From Butyrivibrio sp. LB2008 (GTDB lineage Bacteria > Bacillota > Clostridia > Lachnospirales > Lachnospiraceae), in assembly GCF_000621565.1 (NCBI RefSeq), contig NZ_JHXZ01000018.1, forward strand, positions 1 through 64,000: 64,000 nucleotides of DNA. The letters are read 5' to 3'. Under the pieces are notes generated by a model. That model ran no database searches. It was not told the origin of the DNA and saw only the letters and a list, made by a program, of their open reading frames with translations. Made by a program: the position numbers and the translations under genes. Shown here piece by piece: positions 7,925-16,343 of this stretch. Every line of letters starts with the position of its first letter. Positions within the stretch are counted from its first letter, which is position 1.

Positions 7925-8911
7925 TTATGCAAGAGAAGCGGTAATGATTGACATTGAGTAAACTTCAATCGCATTGCATCCACGTGAAAGGTCGTTGATA
8001 GGAGCGTTAAGACCAAGTAAGATAGGTCCGAATGCTTCAAAGTTACCCATACGCTGAGCAATCTTATATCCGATATTTCCTGCGTTGATATCAGGGAAGA
8101 TAAATGTGTTTGCATATCCTGCAACAGGTGAATCGGGAGTTTTCTGCTTAGCAACATTGGGTGCTACGGCAGCGTCAAACTGAAGCTCACCGTCAATCGG
8201 GATATCAGGATACTTTTTCTTAGCTTTTTCAGTTGCGTTCTGCATCTTTGTAACAGTATCATCTTTTGCAGAACCCTTTGTAGAGAATGAAAGGAAAGCA
8301 ACTTTGGGATCGATACCGAATCTGCGTGCGCAGTTTACGGTCTCACCACAGATCTCAACAAGCTCGTCTTCATTGGGATTAATGTTTATTCCGCAGTCGG
8401 CCATAGCGATAACTTCGTTTTCTCCGGTTGCAGAAGGACGAACAAGAATAAAGCAAGATGAAACAATAGAGTTTTCAGGCTTTGTCTTAATGATCTGAAG
8501 TGCAGGTCTTACTGTATCAGCTGTTGAGTATGTTGCACCGCCGAGAAGACAGTCACCAAGGCCCATTTTAACAAGCATTGTACCAAAGTAATTAGTCTGC
8601 TTGAGAATCGGGATAGCTTTCTCGGGAGTCATTCCCTTGCTCTTACGAAGCTCACAGAAAGTTTCAACCATTTCATCAAATTTATCATAATTTTCAGGAT
8701 CAATTATCTGAGCGCCTCTGATGTTGTATCCGGCATCCTCTGCAGAACGATTGATCTCATCTACATTTCCGAGTAAGATAGGCTTTAAAAAGTTAGCGGC
8801 AAGAAGACGTGAAGCGGCCTCTAAGATTCTTGGATCTGAACCTTCGGGGAAAACTATAGTCTTGGGATTTGCCTTAAGCTTTTCTATCATATCACCAAAT
8901 CCGTAGTACAT
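7925..8911 (-). CDS. pta: Phosphate acetyltransferase
   Basis: A 328-residue phosphate acetyl/butyryltransferase-family enzyme of the short Pta class. It interconverts acetyl-CoA and acetyl phosphate in the acetate branch of fermentation. Recognisable family blocks include the N-terminal TIVFPEGSDPRILEAA, a central GGATYSTADTVRPALQ region and the C-terminal NIGYKIAQRMG. An AAGGAGG site lies upstream of the ATG. No acetate kinase gene is adjacent, so the usual pta-ackA pairing is absent within the window. It converges with the GGDEF gene at a shared terminator. Confidence 0.93.
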   Translation of the reverse strand: MYYGFGDMIEKLKANPKTIVFPEGSDPRILEAASRLLAANFLKPILLGNVDEINRSAEDAGYNIRGAQIIDPENYDKFDEMVETFCELRKSKGMTPEKAIPILKQTNYFGTMLVKMGLGDCLLGGATYSTADTVRPALQIIKTKPENSIVSSCFILVRPSATGENEVIAMADCGININPNEDELVEICGETVNCARRFGIDPKVAFLSFSTKGSAKDDTVTKMQNATEKAKKKYPDIPIDGELQFDAAVAPNVAKQKTPDSPVAGYANTFIFPDINAGNIGYKIAQRMGNFEAFGPILLGLNAPINDLSRGCNAIEVYSMSIITASLA

Positions 8912-9048
8912 GTATTGTCCTCCTTTTATATATCAGGTATTTCTATTATGTAAGCGCATACATATTCTAGACCTGTTAACCGGAAAATAATTTGATTTCG
9001 CTCAAGTTTTACATTAATATAAAAAGAAAACAGGAGAATTTTTTTAAT

Positions 9049-9282
9049 ATGAACCCAATGAGTTTAATGCAGTTACAACAACGTTTTAAGATTTTTCAGC
9101 AGGAACATCCGAAAATCATAGCATTTTTCAAGGCAATCGGAAAAGATTCTATGCAAGAAGGCACTGTTATTGCTGTAAAAGTCACTACGCCCGACGGAAA
9201 AGAGATCGAATCAAATATTAAGATTACAGCCAATGACATAACGACTTTTCAGCAGATCATGGAAGTAGCCCAAAACAGATAA
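9049..9282 (+). CDS. Hypothetical small protein
   Basis: A 77-residue soluble protein of unknown function, with an amphipathic N-terminal helix (MSLMQLQQRFKIFQQEHP) and a beta-rich middle (GTVIAVKVTTPDGKEIESNIKIT). The ATG at 9049 follows CAGGAG at 12 bases; an in-frame ATG at 9058 is an alternative. Its stop codon abuts the stop of the convergent YgjV-like gene with no gap. Confidence 0.7.
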   Translation: MNPMSLMQLQQRFKIFQQEHPKIIAFFKAIGKDSMQEGTVIAVKVTTPDGKEIESNIKITANDITTFQQIMEVAQNR

Positions 9283-9891
9283 TTAAAGATTTTTTTTGTA
9301 AATACCGTCATATCTTTCAAAACCCATTTTTGCAAGGTATGGCATATGATGTTTGTCCGGGCCTTTATAGGTAAGCGTTTTGAATCCGTCCTCGGGAAAC
9401 TTTGAGTACAGGAACTTGCCTATAGAGAAATCGCGGTATTGAGGAATTGAATAATCCAGAAGTATATCTATATTGTCTTCGGGTTGTTTTTTTCCCAAAA
9501 ACAGCCCGGTCGGAGTACCTTCGTGCAAGACCGCATAACCTACATCCGAAGAATCAAAGTCAGTGTTGATACCGGGAAAACACTTTTGAATATCCTTCAT
9601 ATAGAATTCAATAAAATGCTTTATCACCGGATCGTCTTTGGAAACTTTTATGCAGGTATAGTCAATTGATGTATTATTAAGTTTTACCAGATAATATACG
9701 TTTATAAGAACCAGGCATAAATTCATTACCGCAGTCGGATATGATTTGATTATGAAAGCGTAAATCGTGAAAATTACGCTTCCTACCGAGTTTACAATTC
9801 TTAATTTTGCGACTGAGGCCATTAAAAAGGATATGAGTACCAATGAAGATCCCAGATAGCCGATCATTTCAATAATAGTATTTGTATTCAT
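9283..9891 (-). CDS. YgjV-like membrane protein with C-terminal GNAT-like domain
   Basis: A 202-residue protein. The first 75 residues hold three hydrophobic segments (about 7-26, 32-50, 52-72) that resemble the YgjV family of small inner-membrane proteins. Residues 85-202 are soluble and look like a GNAT-type fold (VGYAVLHEGTPTGLFLG as the central strands and a KMGFERYDGIY-type C-terminal end). The combination suggests a membrane-anchored N-acyltransferase-like domain; the substrate is unknown. GGAG lies upstream of the ATG. The 3' end abuts the small protein gene at 9282. Confidence 0.7.
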   Translation of the reverse strand: MNTNTIIEMIGYLGSSLVLISFLMASVAKLRIVNSVGSVIFTIYAFIIKSYPTAVMNLCLVLINVYYLVKLNNTSIDYTCIKVSKDDPVIKHFIEFYMKDIQKCFPGINTDFDSSDVGYAVLHEGTPTGLFLGKKQPEDNIDILLDYSIPQYRDFSIGKFLYSKFPEDGFKTLTYKGPDKHHMPYLAKMGFERYDGIYKKNL

Positions 9892-10050
9892 AGTGTATCT
9901 CCATTAAAAAATATATGCTATATGTAATGATAGCAAAAGATTATACGATATTCAAATTATGCCTCGCGTAATTTGACCGGTAAATTTGGCAATGTTAGAA
10001 TTAAGCGAAAAATATGAAAGGATATAGTTATTAAAGAAAGAACCGACATC

Positions 10051-11610
10051 ATGTTTCAACTAAAAAAAATATTGAATAACAGCATTTCTACACTCTTCCG
10101 AATTCTTATCGCAGTAGTTTCTTTTTTTGTCCTGATATCAAAGTATATTCCATACAATGAATATTTCAAAAGAAGTCATATCTTGGGCAACGCCATCCTG
10201 ATGATATTTGGTATTTTATTTTTTACCGTATTATATGGATGTTTTGAACGTTTTGATTTTTTGGAATCCAAAACTAAAAAAGTTGTTATCCTCATAGTTC
10301 TTTTTGGTGTTCAGGTGATAATCTCGCTTTGTTCGATGTACGGAACAGGATGGGATGCGGGAACACTTACAGAAGACGCATATAATCTGGCGGTCGGAAA
10401 TTCTTTCGATCCGGGATATTACTCAAGTTACACCAATAATATGCTGTCGCTGGTTCTTTATGCGAAGCTGTTTTCACTTGCCGCACATATAGGATTGTCT
10501 TCTTATATATCGGCTTACGGTTTTTGTGTTGTATTTAATTGCATCATTTATTACTGTATGGGACTTCTTCTTGCCGATTGCATATATAAGCTTACGGGTG
10601 ATAAGAAAATGCAGGCTATGGGATTCTTGGTATGCTATGTATTTGTGTATATCTCGCCCTGGAATTTTGTATTATACACGGATTCATTGGGAATAATCTT
10701 CCCGGTGCTTATGTTGTGGATATATCTGTCTATTACTGAGAATTCTGTAAAAAAATCGATCTTAAAGTGGGTAATGATGCTCTTTGTATCGATAGTAGGA
10801 TTTCATATAAAAGCAGAATCGGTGATAATGCTGATCGCAATTGTTATCACACATTCCATCCACGTCTTTGTTGAAAACAGAGGAGTGGAGATTATTAAAA
10901 AGCTTGTTCCGATAATACTCGTATTGGCGCTTGTCGTGCCTTCTTTTAAACTGGGAAGTTATTCCGTTATCAAGACTTTTGAAAACGAAACGGGCACGGA
11001 ATACGATAGTGAAAAGAGTTTTTCAATGTTCCACTGGCTGATGATCGGAATGAATGTAGAATCCGACGGTACTTTTAACGGTGAGGATGACACTTTTTCA
11101 CATTATATTTCCGACAGTGAAGAGCGTGAGTCTCAAAATAAAAAGGTTATAAAGCAGCGCTTAAAAGAAATGGGGCCTTCAGGTTTTTGCGTATTGATGA
11201 TCCATAAACTTATTTTAAATTATAATGACGGCTCTTTCGGAAACGGTCTTGACGGAGAAGGATTTATTGTTAATAAGTTTTCAAAAGATACGCCGGCAAA
11301 TTCATGGATCAGATTTTTTTACAGACCGGATCATAAGGGCTTTTCGGTTTATCTGAATCTTGTTCAGCTATTGTGGCTCGGAATTCTGTTCTTTAGCTTT
11401 TTTATAAAGAATAAGTGGAAATATCAGTCCATTATGTTAAGTATTATCGGTTTATCTGCCTTTGTTATGCTGTTTGAAGCGCAGCCGCGATATCTGATCG
11501 TTTTTGCTCCGATATATGTCATTGCAGGAATTCTTGGTATGAGCAATTTCTTTGATATTGCAAACAGGAAAGCAATTTCCTATCAAATACAAAAAGACTC
11601 GGACATTTAG
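10051..11610 (+). CDS. Polytopic membrane protein, GT-C glycosyltransferase-like
   Basis: A 519-residue protein with about ten or more membrane segments, starting at residues 14-33, and a soluble region around 310-400 (ENETGTEYDSEKSFSMFHW). The architecture, including the loop GTGWDAGTLTEDAYNLA after the second or third membrane segment, resembles GT-C glycosyltransferases that use lipid-linked sugars; the WD in that loop could be the acidic catalytic site, but this is inference. The ribosome site is weak (AAAGAAAG). The gene is monocistronic, and its stop codon lies inside the terminator hairpin. Confidence 0.65.
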   Translation: MFQLKKILNNSISTLFRILIAVVSFFVLISKYIPYNEYFKRSHILGNAILMIFGILFFTVLYGCFERFDFLESKTKKVVILIVLFGVQVIISLCSMYGTGWDAGTLTEDAYNLAVGNSFDPGYYSSYTNNMLSLVLYAKLFSLAAHIGLSSYISAYGFCVVFNCIIYYCMGLLLADCIYKLTGDKKMQAMGFLVCYVFVYISPWNFVLYTDSLGIIFPVLMLWIYLSITENSVKKSILKWVMMLFVSIVGFHIKAESVIMLIAIVITHSIHVFVENRGVEIIKKLVPIILVLALVVPSFKLGSYSVIKTFENETGTEYDSEKSFSMFHWLMIGMNVESDGTFNGEDDTFSHYISDSEERESQNKKVIKQRLKEMGPSGFCVLMIHKLILNYNDGSFGNGLDGEGFIVNKFSKDTPANSWIRFFYRPDHKGFSVYLNLVQLLWLGILFFSFFIKNKWKYQSIMLSIIGLSAFVMLFEAQPRYLIVFAPIYVIAGILGMSNFFDIANRKAISYQIQKDSDI

Positions 11611-11629
11611 TAAAATGTCCGAGCTTTTT
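11598..11629 (+). terminator. Terminator overlapping the stop codon
   Basis: The 11-bp stem CTCGGACATTT/AAATGTCCGAG is followed by CTTTTT. The TAG stop of the membrane protein gene lies in the left arm and loop. Confidence 0.85.
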
Positions 11630-11642
11630 GTATAGTGTGAAA

Positions 11643-12929
11643 TTATGCTTTGGATAATATCAACTTCTCTAAGTATGCGATTCTTGCACATACGGTAAAG
11701 ATATCTGCAGCCTGCTCAAGCTCTTCAAGAGGCGGAAGAGAAGGAGCAAATCTGATGATTGAATCGTTAGGATCCATGTGGTAAGGGAAAGGAGCTCCTG
11801 CGGGAGTTAATATAACACCGGCTTCCTTTGCAAGTTCAACGATACGTGATGCAGTTCCCTTAGGTGCTTCATAAGTAATGAAGTAACCGCCTTTTGGTGA
11901 TGTCCAGGTTCCGCATCCTGTGTCTCCAAGATCTCTTTCCATGGTCTGAATTACCATTTCAAACTTAGGTCTCAAAATTTTTGCATGTTTCTTCATGTGA
12001 GTCTCTACAGATTCAACATCCATGAAGTATCTTGCATGACGAAGCATGTTGATCTTATCGAAACCGATTGTCTGAACAGTAAGAGTTTTCTTTAATTCCT
12101 GTCTGTTTGCATTGTTACATGCGATAGCAGCGATTCCGCCGCCGGCAAAAGTAATCTTAGAAGTTGAAGCAAATTCAAATGCAAGACTCGGATTATCAGC
12201 TTCTTCACATTCATGAAGGATATTTAAGATTTTGCATTTTTCTTTATATAAGTGATGTACGGCATAAGCGTTATCCCAGAAGATTCTGAAGTCCTTGGCA
12301 GCAGGCTTAAGATTTGCCATGCGGCGAACAACTTCATCTGAATAAACAATTCCCTGAGGGTTTGAATACTTGGGAACACACCAGATTCCCTTGATCGAAT
12401 CATCCTTAGATACGAGATCTTCGATCATATCCATGTCGGGACCGTCTTCATTCATAGGGATGTTGATCATTTCAAATCCGAAATGCTGTGTTATGGCGAA
12501 GTGTCTGTCATATCCGGGAACGGGGCAGAGCCACTTAACTTTATCAAGCTTGCACCAAGGTGTGCATCCGCCAAAACCGAACATATATCCACGCGCTACG
12601 GTATCAAACATTATGTTTAATGAAGAGTTACCGCAAACGATAACCTGCTCAGGCTGGCAATCCATGATCTCAGCCATTAAATGCTGAGCTTCGACGATAC
12701 CTTCAAGGCAACCATAGTTTCTGGTTTCAACACCGTTCATGCATCTCATTAAAGACTTTCCGTCTAAAATGTCGAAAATAGGCATAGAAAGATTGAGCTG
12801 TTCAACAGAGGGCTTTCCGCGACTCATGTCGAGCTTAAGGCCTTTAGCTTGCCACTGTTTGTATTCGTTTGAAAGAATCTCTTTTTCTTTTACTAATTCT
12901 TCGTGTGACAGTTCACTGTACTTTTTCAT
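11643..12929 (-). CDS. Aminotransferase class I, aspartate aminotransferase-like
   Basis: A 428-residue PLP-dependent fold-type I aminotransferase. It starts with an extended N-terminal helix (KKYSELSHEELVKEKEIL) and LDMSRGKPSVEQL, features of the Asp_aminotransf (PF12897) group. The PLP lysine is in STSKITFAGGG and the phosphate-binding arginine region near SIIRFAPSLPP. It probably transfers the amino group between aspartate or another amino acid and 2-oxoglutarate. AGAGGAT lies upstream of the ATG. The gene is monocistronic and converges on the membrane protein gene. Confidence 0.88.
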   Translation of the reverse strand: MKKYSELSHEELVKEKEILSNEYKQWQAKGLKLDMSRGKPSVEQLNLSMPIFDILDGKSLMRCMNGVETRNYGCLEGIVEAQHLMAEIMDCQPEQVIVCGNSSLNIMFDTVARGYMFGFGGCTPWCKLDKVKWLCPVPGYDRHFAITQHFGFEMINIPMNEDGPDMDMIEDLVSKDDSIKGIWCVPKYSNPQGIVYSDEVVRRMANLKPAAKDFRIFWDNAYAVHHLYKEKCKILNILHECEEADNPSLAFEFASTSKITFAGGGIAAIACNNANRQELKKTLTVQTIGFDKINMLRHARYFMDVESVETHMKKHAKILRPKFEMVIQTMERDLGDTGCGTWTSPKGGYFITYEAPKGTASRIVELAKEAGVILTPAGAPFPYHMDPNDSIIRFAPSLPPLEELEQAADIFTVCARIAYLEKLILSKA

Positions 12930-13129
12930 AAATCAATCCTCTACAAAATTGTATACAAGTATTTATGTATCTTACATATTATTACAGTAACCTCCTGACA
13001 AGTCAAGTATAAATAAGAAATGCAAGCGTCGGTTTTTTGATATAATTAATCTATCAGTATAAAAAGGCATTGTAATATTGCAGATTAGTGACATGGATAA
13101 TTCCGGAGATTACCTTATGGAGGGCAGAA

Positions 13130-13495
13130 ATGGAAGGATTATATAGTGTTTCTGAAAAAGTACTTAGATATGCCGTAGAATATTCCACGCTACTTTTGGA
13201 ACTATTCGGAATCTGTATTCTTGTATTTACTGCCATAAAGAGTTTTATATTCTGGCTGAAAAAAGATGAGTCGATAAGACTTGAACTTGCGCAGGGAATA
13301 GCTCTTGCACTGGAATTTAAGTTGGGCGGAGAGGTGCTTAGGACGGTTGTTGTGCGCGAATGGTCGGAACTCGGAATCCTGGGGGCCATAATCGCGCTCA
13401 GAGCGACACTGACGTTTTTGATACATTGGGAGATTGAGAAAGAGAAGATTGCACTGCAACCAAAGGTTAATGTTGATAAAGATACTCCTTCGTGA
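13130..13495 (+). CDS. DUF1622 membrane protein
   Basis: A 121-residue protein of the DUF1622 family with two or three membrane segments (about 14-38, 72-95). Between them lies the characteristic soluble block ELAQGIALALEFKLGGEVLRTVV. Function is unknown. The ATG at 13130 follows GGAGGG at a good distance; a GTG 14 codons earlier is open but unsupported. Confidence 0.8.
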   Translation: MEGLYSVSEKVLRYAVEYSTLLLELFGICILVFTAIKSFIFWLKKDESIRLELAQGIALALEFKLGGEVLRTVVVREWSELGILGAIIALRATLTFLIHWEIEKEKIALQPKVNVDKDTPS

Positions 13496-13872
13496 CGCAC
13501 TGTCACTGATTGCAGGCTTTTTTATGGACAAGTCCCGAAGGAGTTGTAGATAAGAAAGAACTTTTATAGAATTAAGACGATTTTTGAAACAGCAAAAAAG
13601 TATTGGAAAAATATTGCGATAAAACATAAGATGATGAGTTTTCCAAAAGGAATAGATGTTCAAAAACTCAATATAGAGTAAATGCAGATTTTTAATATAA
13701 ATTCGGTTCCCTGCAAACCGCATTAGCTATTTTCGCTTTTTCGTGTGTTTTATATGTGAAATAAAAGTGTTCATTTTGTGAACATGATTGAAGGTGAAAA
13801 TTAATTTACTTTTATGAGGAATAGTTTATAATAAAAAATCACTTACATTATTATAAGGACGGATAATTACAG
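13496..13872 (+). promoter_or_regulatory. Intergenic region with promoter for the histidine phosphatase gene
   Basis: A 377-bp interval without a convincing gene. Near its right end is a good sigma-A-type promoter: TTTACT at 13805-13810 and TATAAT at 13827-13832 with a 16-bp spacer, about 40 bp before the next start codon. The remainder is AT-rich, with a weak T-run (CTTTTTT near 13517) that may end the DUF1622 transcript. Confidence 0.6.
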
Positions 13873-14406
13873 ATGGATCATTTTTATTTTGTACGACACG
13901 GAGAAACGATCTGGAACGTTGAAAACAAGATATGCGGGGCAACAGACATTGCACTGACACAAAGAGGCCATGATCAGGCCATAGAGGTTGGACGTTTGAT
14001 CCTGGAAAAAAATATTAAGGCAGATGAGATACTTACGTCTCCTCTCATGAGAGCGTATGACACTGCAAAGCATATTTCGGAATGTACCGGTATTCCGTTA
14101 AGAGTGGAACAGAGATTGATCGAGCAGAATTTCGGTATATATGAATCAACTCCGCGCGACGGAAAGGAATTTCATGAGGCCAAGAAACACATGGCGAGCC
14201 GCTTCAAAACCGGCGAATCCATGATGCAGCTTGCGCAAAGAATATATAATCTCCTGGATGATATAAAAAACGGCGACAAAGAATATATATTGGTTGCCCA
14301 CAACGGAATAGTAAGGATTATAGAATCATATTTCAGAGAGATGGATAACGAAGAGTTCTCAAGGTTTGGAATAGATAACTGCGAGATCAGAAGATATGAG
14401 TTTTGA
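13873..14406 (+). CDS. Histidine phosphatase superfamily protein
   Basis: A 177-residue phosphoglycerate-mutase-like phosphatase. The phosphohistidine motif RHGETIWN is at residues 8-15 (catalytic His9), the second conserved block is TSPLMRAYDTA at about 56-66, and the C-terminal catalytic His is in VAHNGIVR at about 141-148. Members act on small phosphorylated metabolites such as sugar phosphates, alpha-ribazole phosphate or phosphoglycerate; specificity cannot be read from sequence. The ribosome site is AAGGACGG. It has its own promoter and converges on the HU gene. Confidence 0.88.
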   Translation: MDHFYFVRHGETIWNVENKICGATDIALTQRGHDQAIEVGRLILEKNIKADEILTSPLMRAYDTAKHISECTGIPLRVEQRLIEQNFGIYESTPRDGKEFHEAKKHMASRFKTGESMMQLAQRIYNLLDDIKNGDKEYILVAHNGIVRIIESYFREMDNEEFSRFGIDNCEIRRYEF

Positions 14407-14437
14407 TCCGGCGTATCAGCACATTAGATAAAACAAT

Positions 14438-14467
14438 CCCCTGCCGCTCAGTAATTGAAGGCAGGGG
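14438..14467 (-). terminator. Terminator of the HU gene
   Basis: The stem CCCCTGCC/GGCAGGGG has a 14-base loop. On the minus strand it is followed by ATTGTTTTAT. It lies 12 bp past the hup stop and may also end the convergent phosphatase transcript. Confidence 0.75.
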
Positions 14468-14478
14468 AATTGAAATAA

Positions 14479-14763
14479 TTATTTCTTTTTACCGTTAACG
14501 GCATCCTTAAGAGCTTTGCCGGCTTTGAACTTAGGAACAGTAGCTGCGGGAATCTTGATAGCAGCGCCAGTCTGGGGATTCTTACCTGTTCTTGCAGCTC
14601 TCTTAGCTGTCTCGAATGTACCAAATCCAACAAGCTGAACTTTACCTTTTTTCTTAAGTTCCTTTGAAACTGTCTCTGTGAAAGCCTTTACTGCCTTCTC
14701 AGAATCTTTCTTGGAAAGACCGGTCTCTTTTGCAATAGCATCAACGAGTTCTGTCTTATTCAT
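14479..14763 (-). CDS. hup: HU family DNA-binding protein
   Basis: A 94-residue histone-like HU protein that bends and compacts DNA as a dimer. The N-terminal dimerisation helices (MNKTELVDAIAKETGLSKKD), the GFGTFETAKRAARTGKNPQTG signature and the DNA-binding arm ending IPAATVPKFKAGKALKDAV are all complete, with a short lysine tail. GGGAGG lies seven bases before the ATG. It is monocistronic with its own promoter and terminator. Confidence 0.96.
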   Translation of the reverse strand: MNKTELVDAIAKETGLSKKDSEKAVKAFTETVSKELKKKGKVQLVGFGTFETAKRAARTGKNPQTGAAIKIPAATVPKFKAGKALKDAVNGKKK

Positions 14764-14806
14764 TATAATACCTCCCTCACAATGAGTATTTTAACTACTA
14801 ATCAAG

Positions 14807-14835
14807 ATTTTACAACGTTTTTATGCACCATACAA
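14807..14835 (-). promoter_or_regulatory. Candidate promoter of hup
   Basis: On the minus strand, TTGTAT and TAAAAT are separated by 17 bp, about 45 bp before the hup start. A second TATAAT lies further upstream without a matching -35. The rest of the 14764-15095 interval has no gene that I can support. Confidence 0.5.
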
Positions 14836-15095
14836 GAGTTTTGAATCGAAAAAACGCCAAAAATTATAGCATTTTTTAGTGCACAATACTGAAAAGTCGC
14901 ATGAGTAAATGGTTTAAAATGAGTATCACATCTTAAGATTAGAATAATTAACAATATGAGGGAAGCAGGCTTTTGAAAAACGCTAAATATGGGGATTAAA
15001 GGGATGTAAAACGTGTGAAACCGCTAAATTGATATATAAATCCATTTGTGAGATAATAACAACTTGTACTCATTACAGTAGTCCCGTGAACGTAA

Positions 15096-15944
15096 TTACT
15101 CAACGCAGATAAAAAGATATTTGAAATACGTGTGATCGGCTTCTTTATTATATATATTGATAAGACTCACGGAAAAAAGATCGGAGCAGGCAGTCAGCTT
15201 GTTCCTTTTTATATATGAAACCATTTTCTTATAGGTTTTATCTATTCCCGAAGTGTTGTGGTCGTGATAGCAGCTTATGATCTTTCTGCTGGGAAGCGGG
15301 AAGGTATCAACATTGTCCGCGGGCAAAAAAGACAGAGTAATTATATTGTTGTACACGTAATCCCCCGCCAAAAGATCTTTATATTCAATTGTAACTCCCG
15401 AAGGAAATGCGGCAAATGAAGAGTCGGCGTTGGCCCTTGCCAGATGGGCGGAGATATCCTTGGCAACATCGGCGGCATGGTAGGATGCGGATTTGTCTTT
15501 TACTTTCGTTGACGAAAAACTCATGTCCGGGATTATATCAAGGAAAGGAACTCCGGGTTTGCAGTCGTCATATTTTTCCAAAATCCAAAGACCTAAATGA
15601 AGAGAACTTATCTTTTTATTGATAAGAAAAAGCTCACGTTGCATATCAAGGATTTTTGAATTTACCAGTTTTGAGATACTTTCTTTACTGGAATTGTGCA
15701 TAGTGGTACTTATTTCTTTTATCGAACAACCGGCTTTTCGCATTGTATTAATAAAGAAAAAAGAGCTGATCTGAGACGCGGAATAATAGTGATAACCGTT
15801 GTTTGGATCAACTCTGGGAGTCAGAATTTTTTGTTCGTAATAATAGCGAAGAGTGTCTCGCGTAGTGTTACATAGTTTTGCAAACTGGCTCACGCTCAGT
15901 GTATACTCTATGTCTTCATCTTCAAAGTCACTATATCTTGTCAT
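15096..15944 (-). CDS. MerR-family transcriptional regulator
   Basis: A 282-residue regulator. The MerR winged helix spans about residues 15-85 (TLSVSQFAKLCNTTRDTLRYYYEQKILTP as helix-turn-helix, then GYHYYSASQISSFFFINTMRKAG), followed by a dimerisation helix (about 95-125) and a roughly 150-residue GyrI-like effector domain. It is divergent from the fatty-acid operon across a 149-bp gap that contains a MerR-style promoter with a 19-bp spacer. By position it occupies the place of FabT in streptococcal operons, so I infer that it controls fatty-acid synthesis. AGGAGG precedes the ATG. Confidence 0.88.
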   Translation of the reverse strand: MTRYSDFEDEDIEYTLSVSQFAKLCNTTRDTLRYYYEQKILTPRVDPNNGYHYYSASQISSFFFINTMRKAGCSIKEISTTMHNSSKESISKLVNSKILDMQRELFLINKKISSLHLGLWILEKYDDCKPGVPFLDIIPDMSFSSTKVKDKSASYHAADVAKDISAHLARANADSSFAAFPSGVTIEYKDLLAGDYVYNNIITLSFLPADNVDTFPLPSRKIISCYHDHNTSGIDKTYKKMVSYIKRNKLTACSDLFSVSLINIYNKEADHTYFKYLFICVE

Positions 15945-15986
15945 AGAAGCCTCCTAAAAAATGATAAAAAAATATCAAAAAGACAC

Positions 15987-16017
15987 TTGACCTGGGGGTT
16001 ACCCCCACGTTTATTGT
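15987..16017 (+). promoter_or_regulatory. MerR-type promoter/operator of the fatty-acid operon
   Basis: TTGACC at 15987-15992 and TATTGT at 16012-16017 are separated by 19 bp, longer than the sigma-A optimum of 17. The spacer is filled by a perfect 7-1-7 dyad, TGGGGGT-T-ACCCCCA (15993-16007). An over-long spacer with a centred dyad is the hallmark of promoters that MerR-family proteins activate by DNA distortion. The divergent gene encodes a MerR-family protein, so it is the obvious ligand; autoregulation is likely. Confidence 0.8.
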
Positions 16018-16093
16018 AACAGAGAATTAAGTTAATACAATCCTATTTATCAGAAAATAGGGAAAATTATCTAAGAAAAAGGGAGAAAAAAAG

Positions 16094-16315
16094 ATGAAAG
16101 ATGTAAAAGCAACAATTGTACGTATAATCGCAGAGTACCTTGATAAGGAGGAGTCAGAGATCAAGACAACTGATACTTTTACAGAAATCGGACTTGATTC
16201 ACTCGACATCATGGAACTTGTAATGCAGATGCAGGAAGAGCTTGATTGCAAGATCGAACTTTCACAGGAAATCACAACAATTGACAAGCTTGCTGAGCTT
16301 ATTGAGAAGCAGTAA
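16094..16315 (+). CDS. acpP: Acyl carrier protein
   Basis: A 73-residue ACP. The phosphopantetheine attachment motif is GLDSLD, with Ser36 as the attachment site, and the usual acidic helices follow (IMELVMQMQEELD). It is the carrier for growing fatty acyl chains and the first gene of the fab/acc operon, about 75 bp after the MerR-type promoter. The ribosome site is AAAGGGAG. Confidence 0.96.
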   Translation: MKDVKATIVRIIAEYLDKEESEIKTTDTFTEIGLDSLDIMELVMQMQEELDCKIELSQEITTIDKLAELIEKQ

Positions 16316-16343
16316 TCAGCGATCCGTTTGGAGGAATAAGAAA

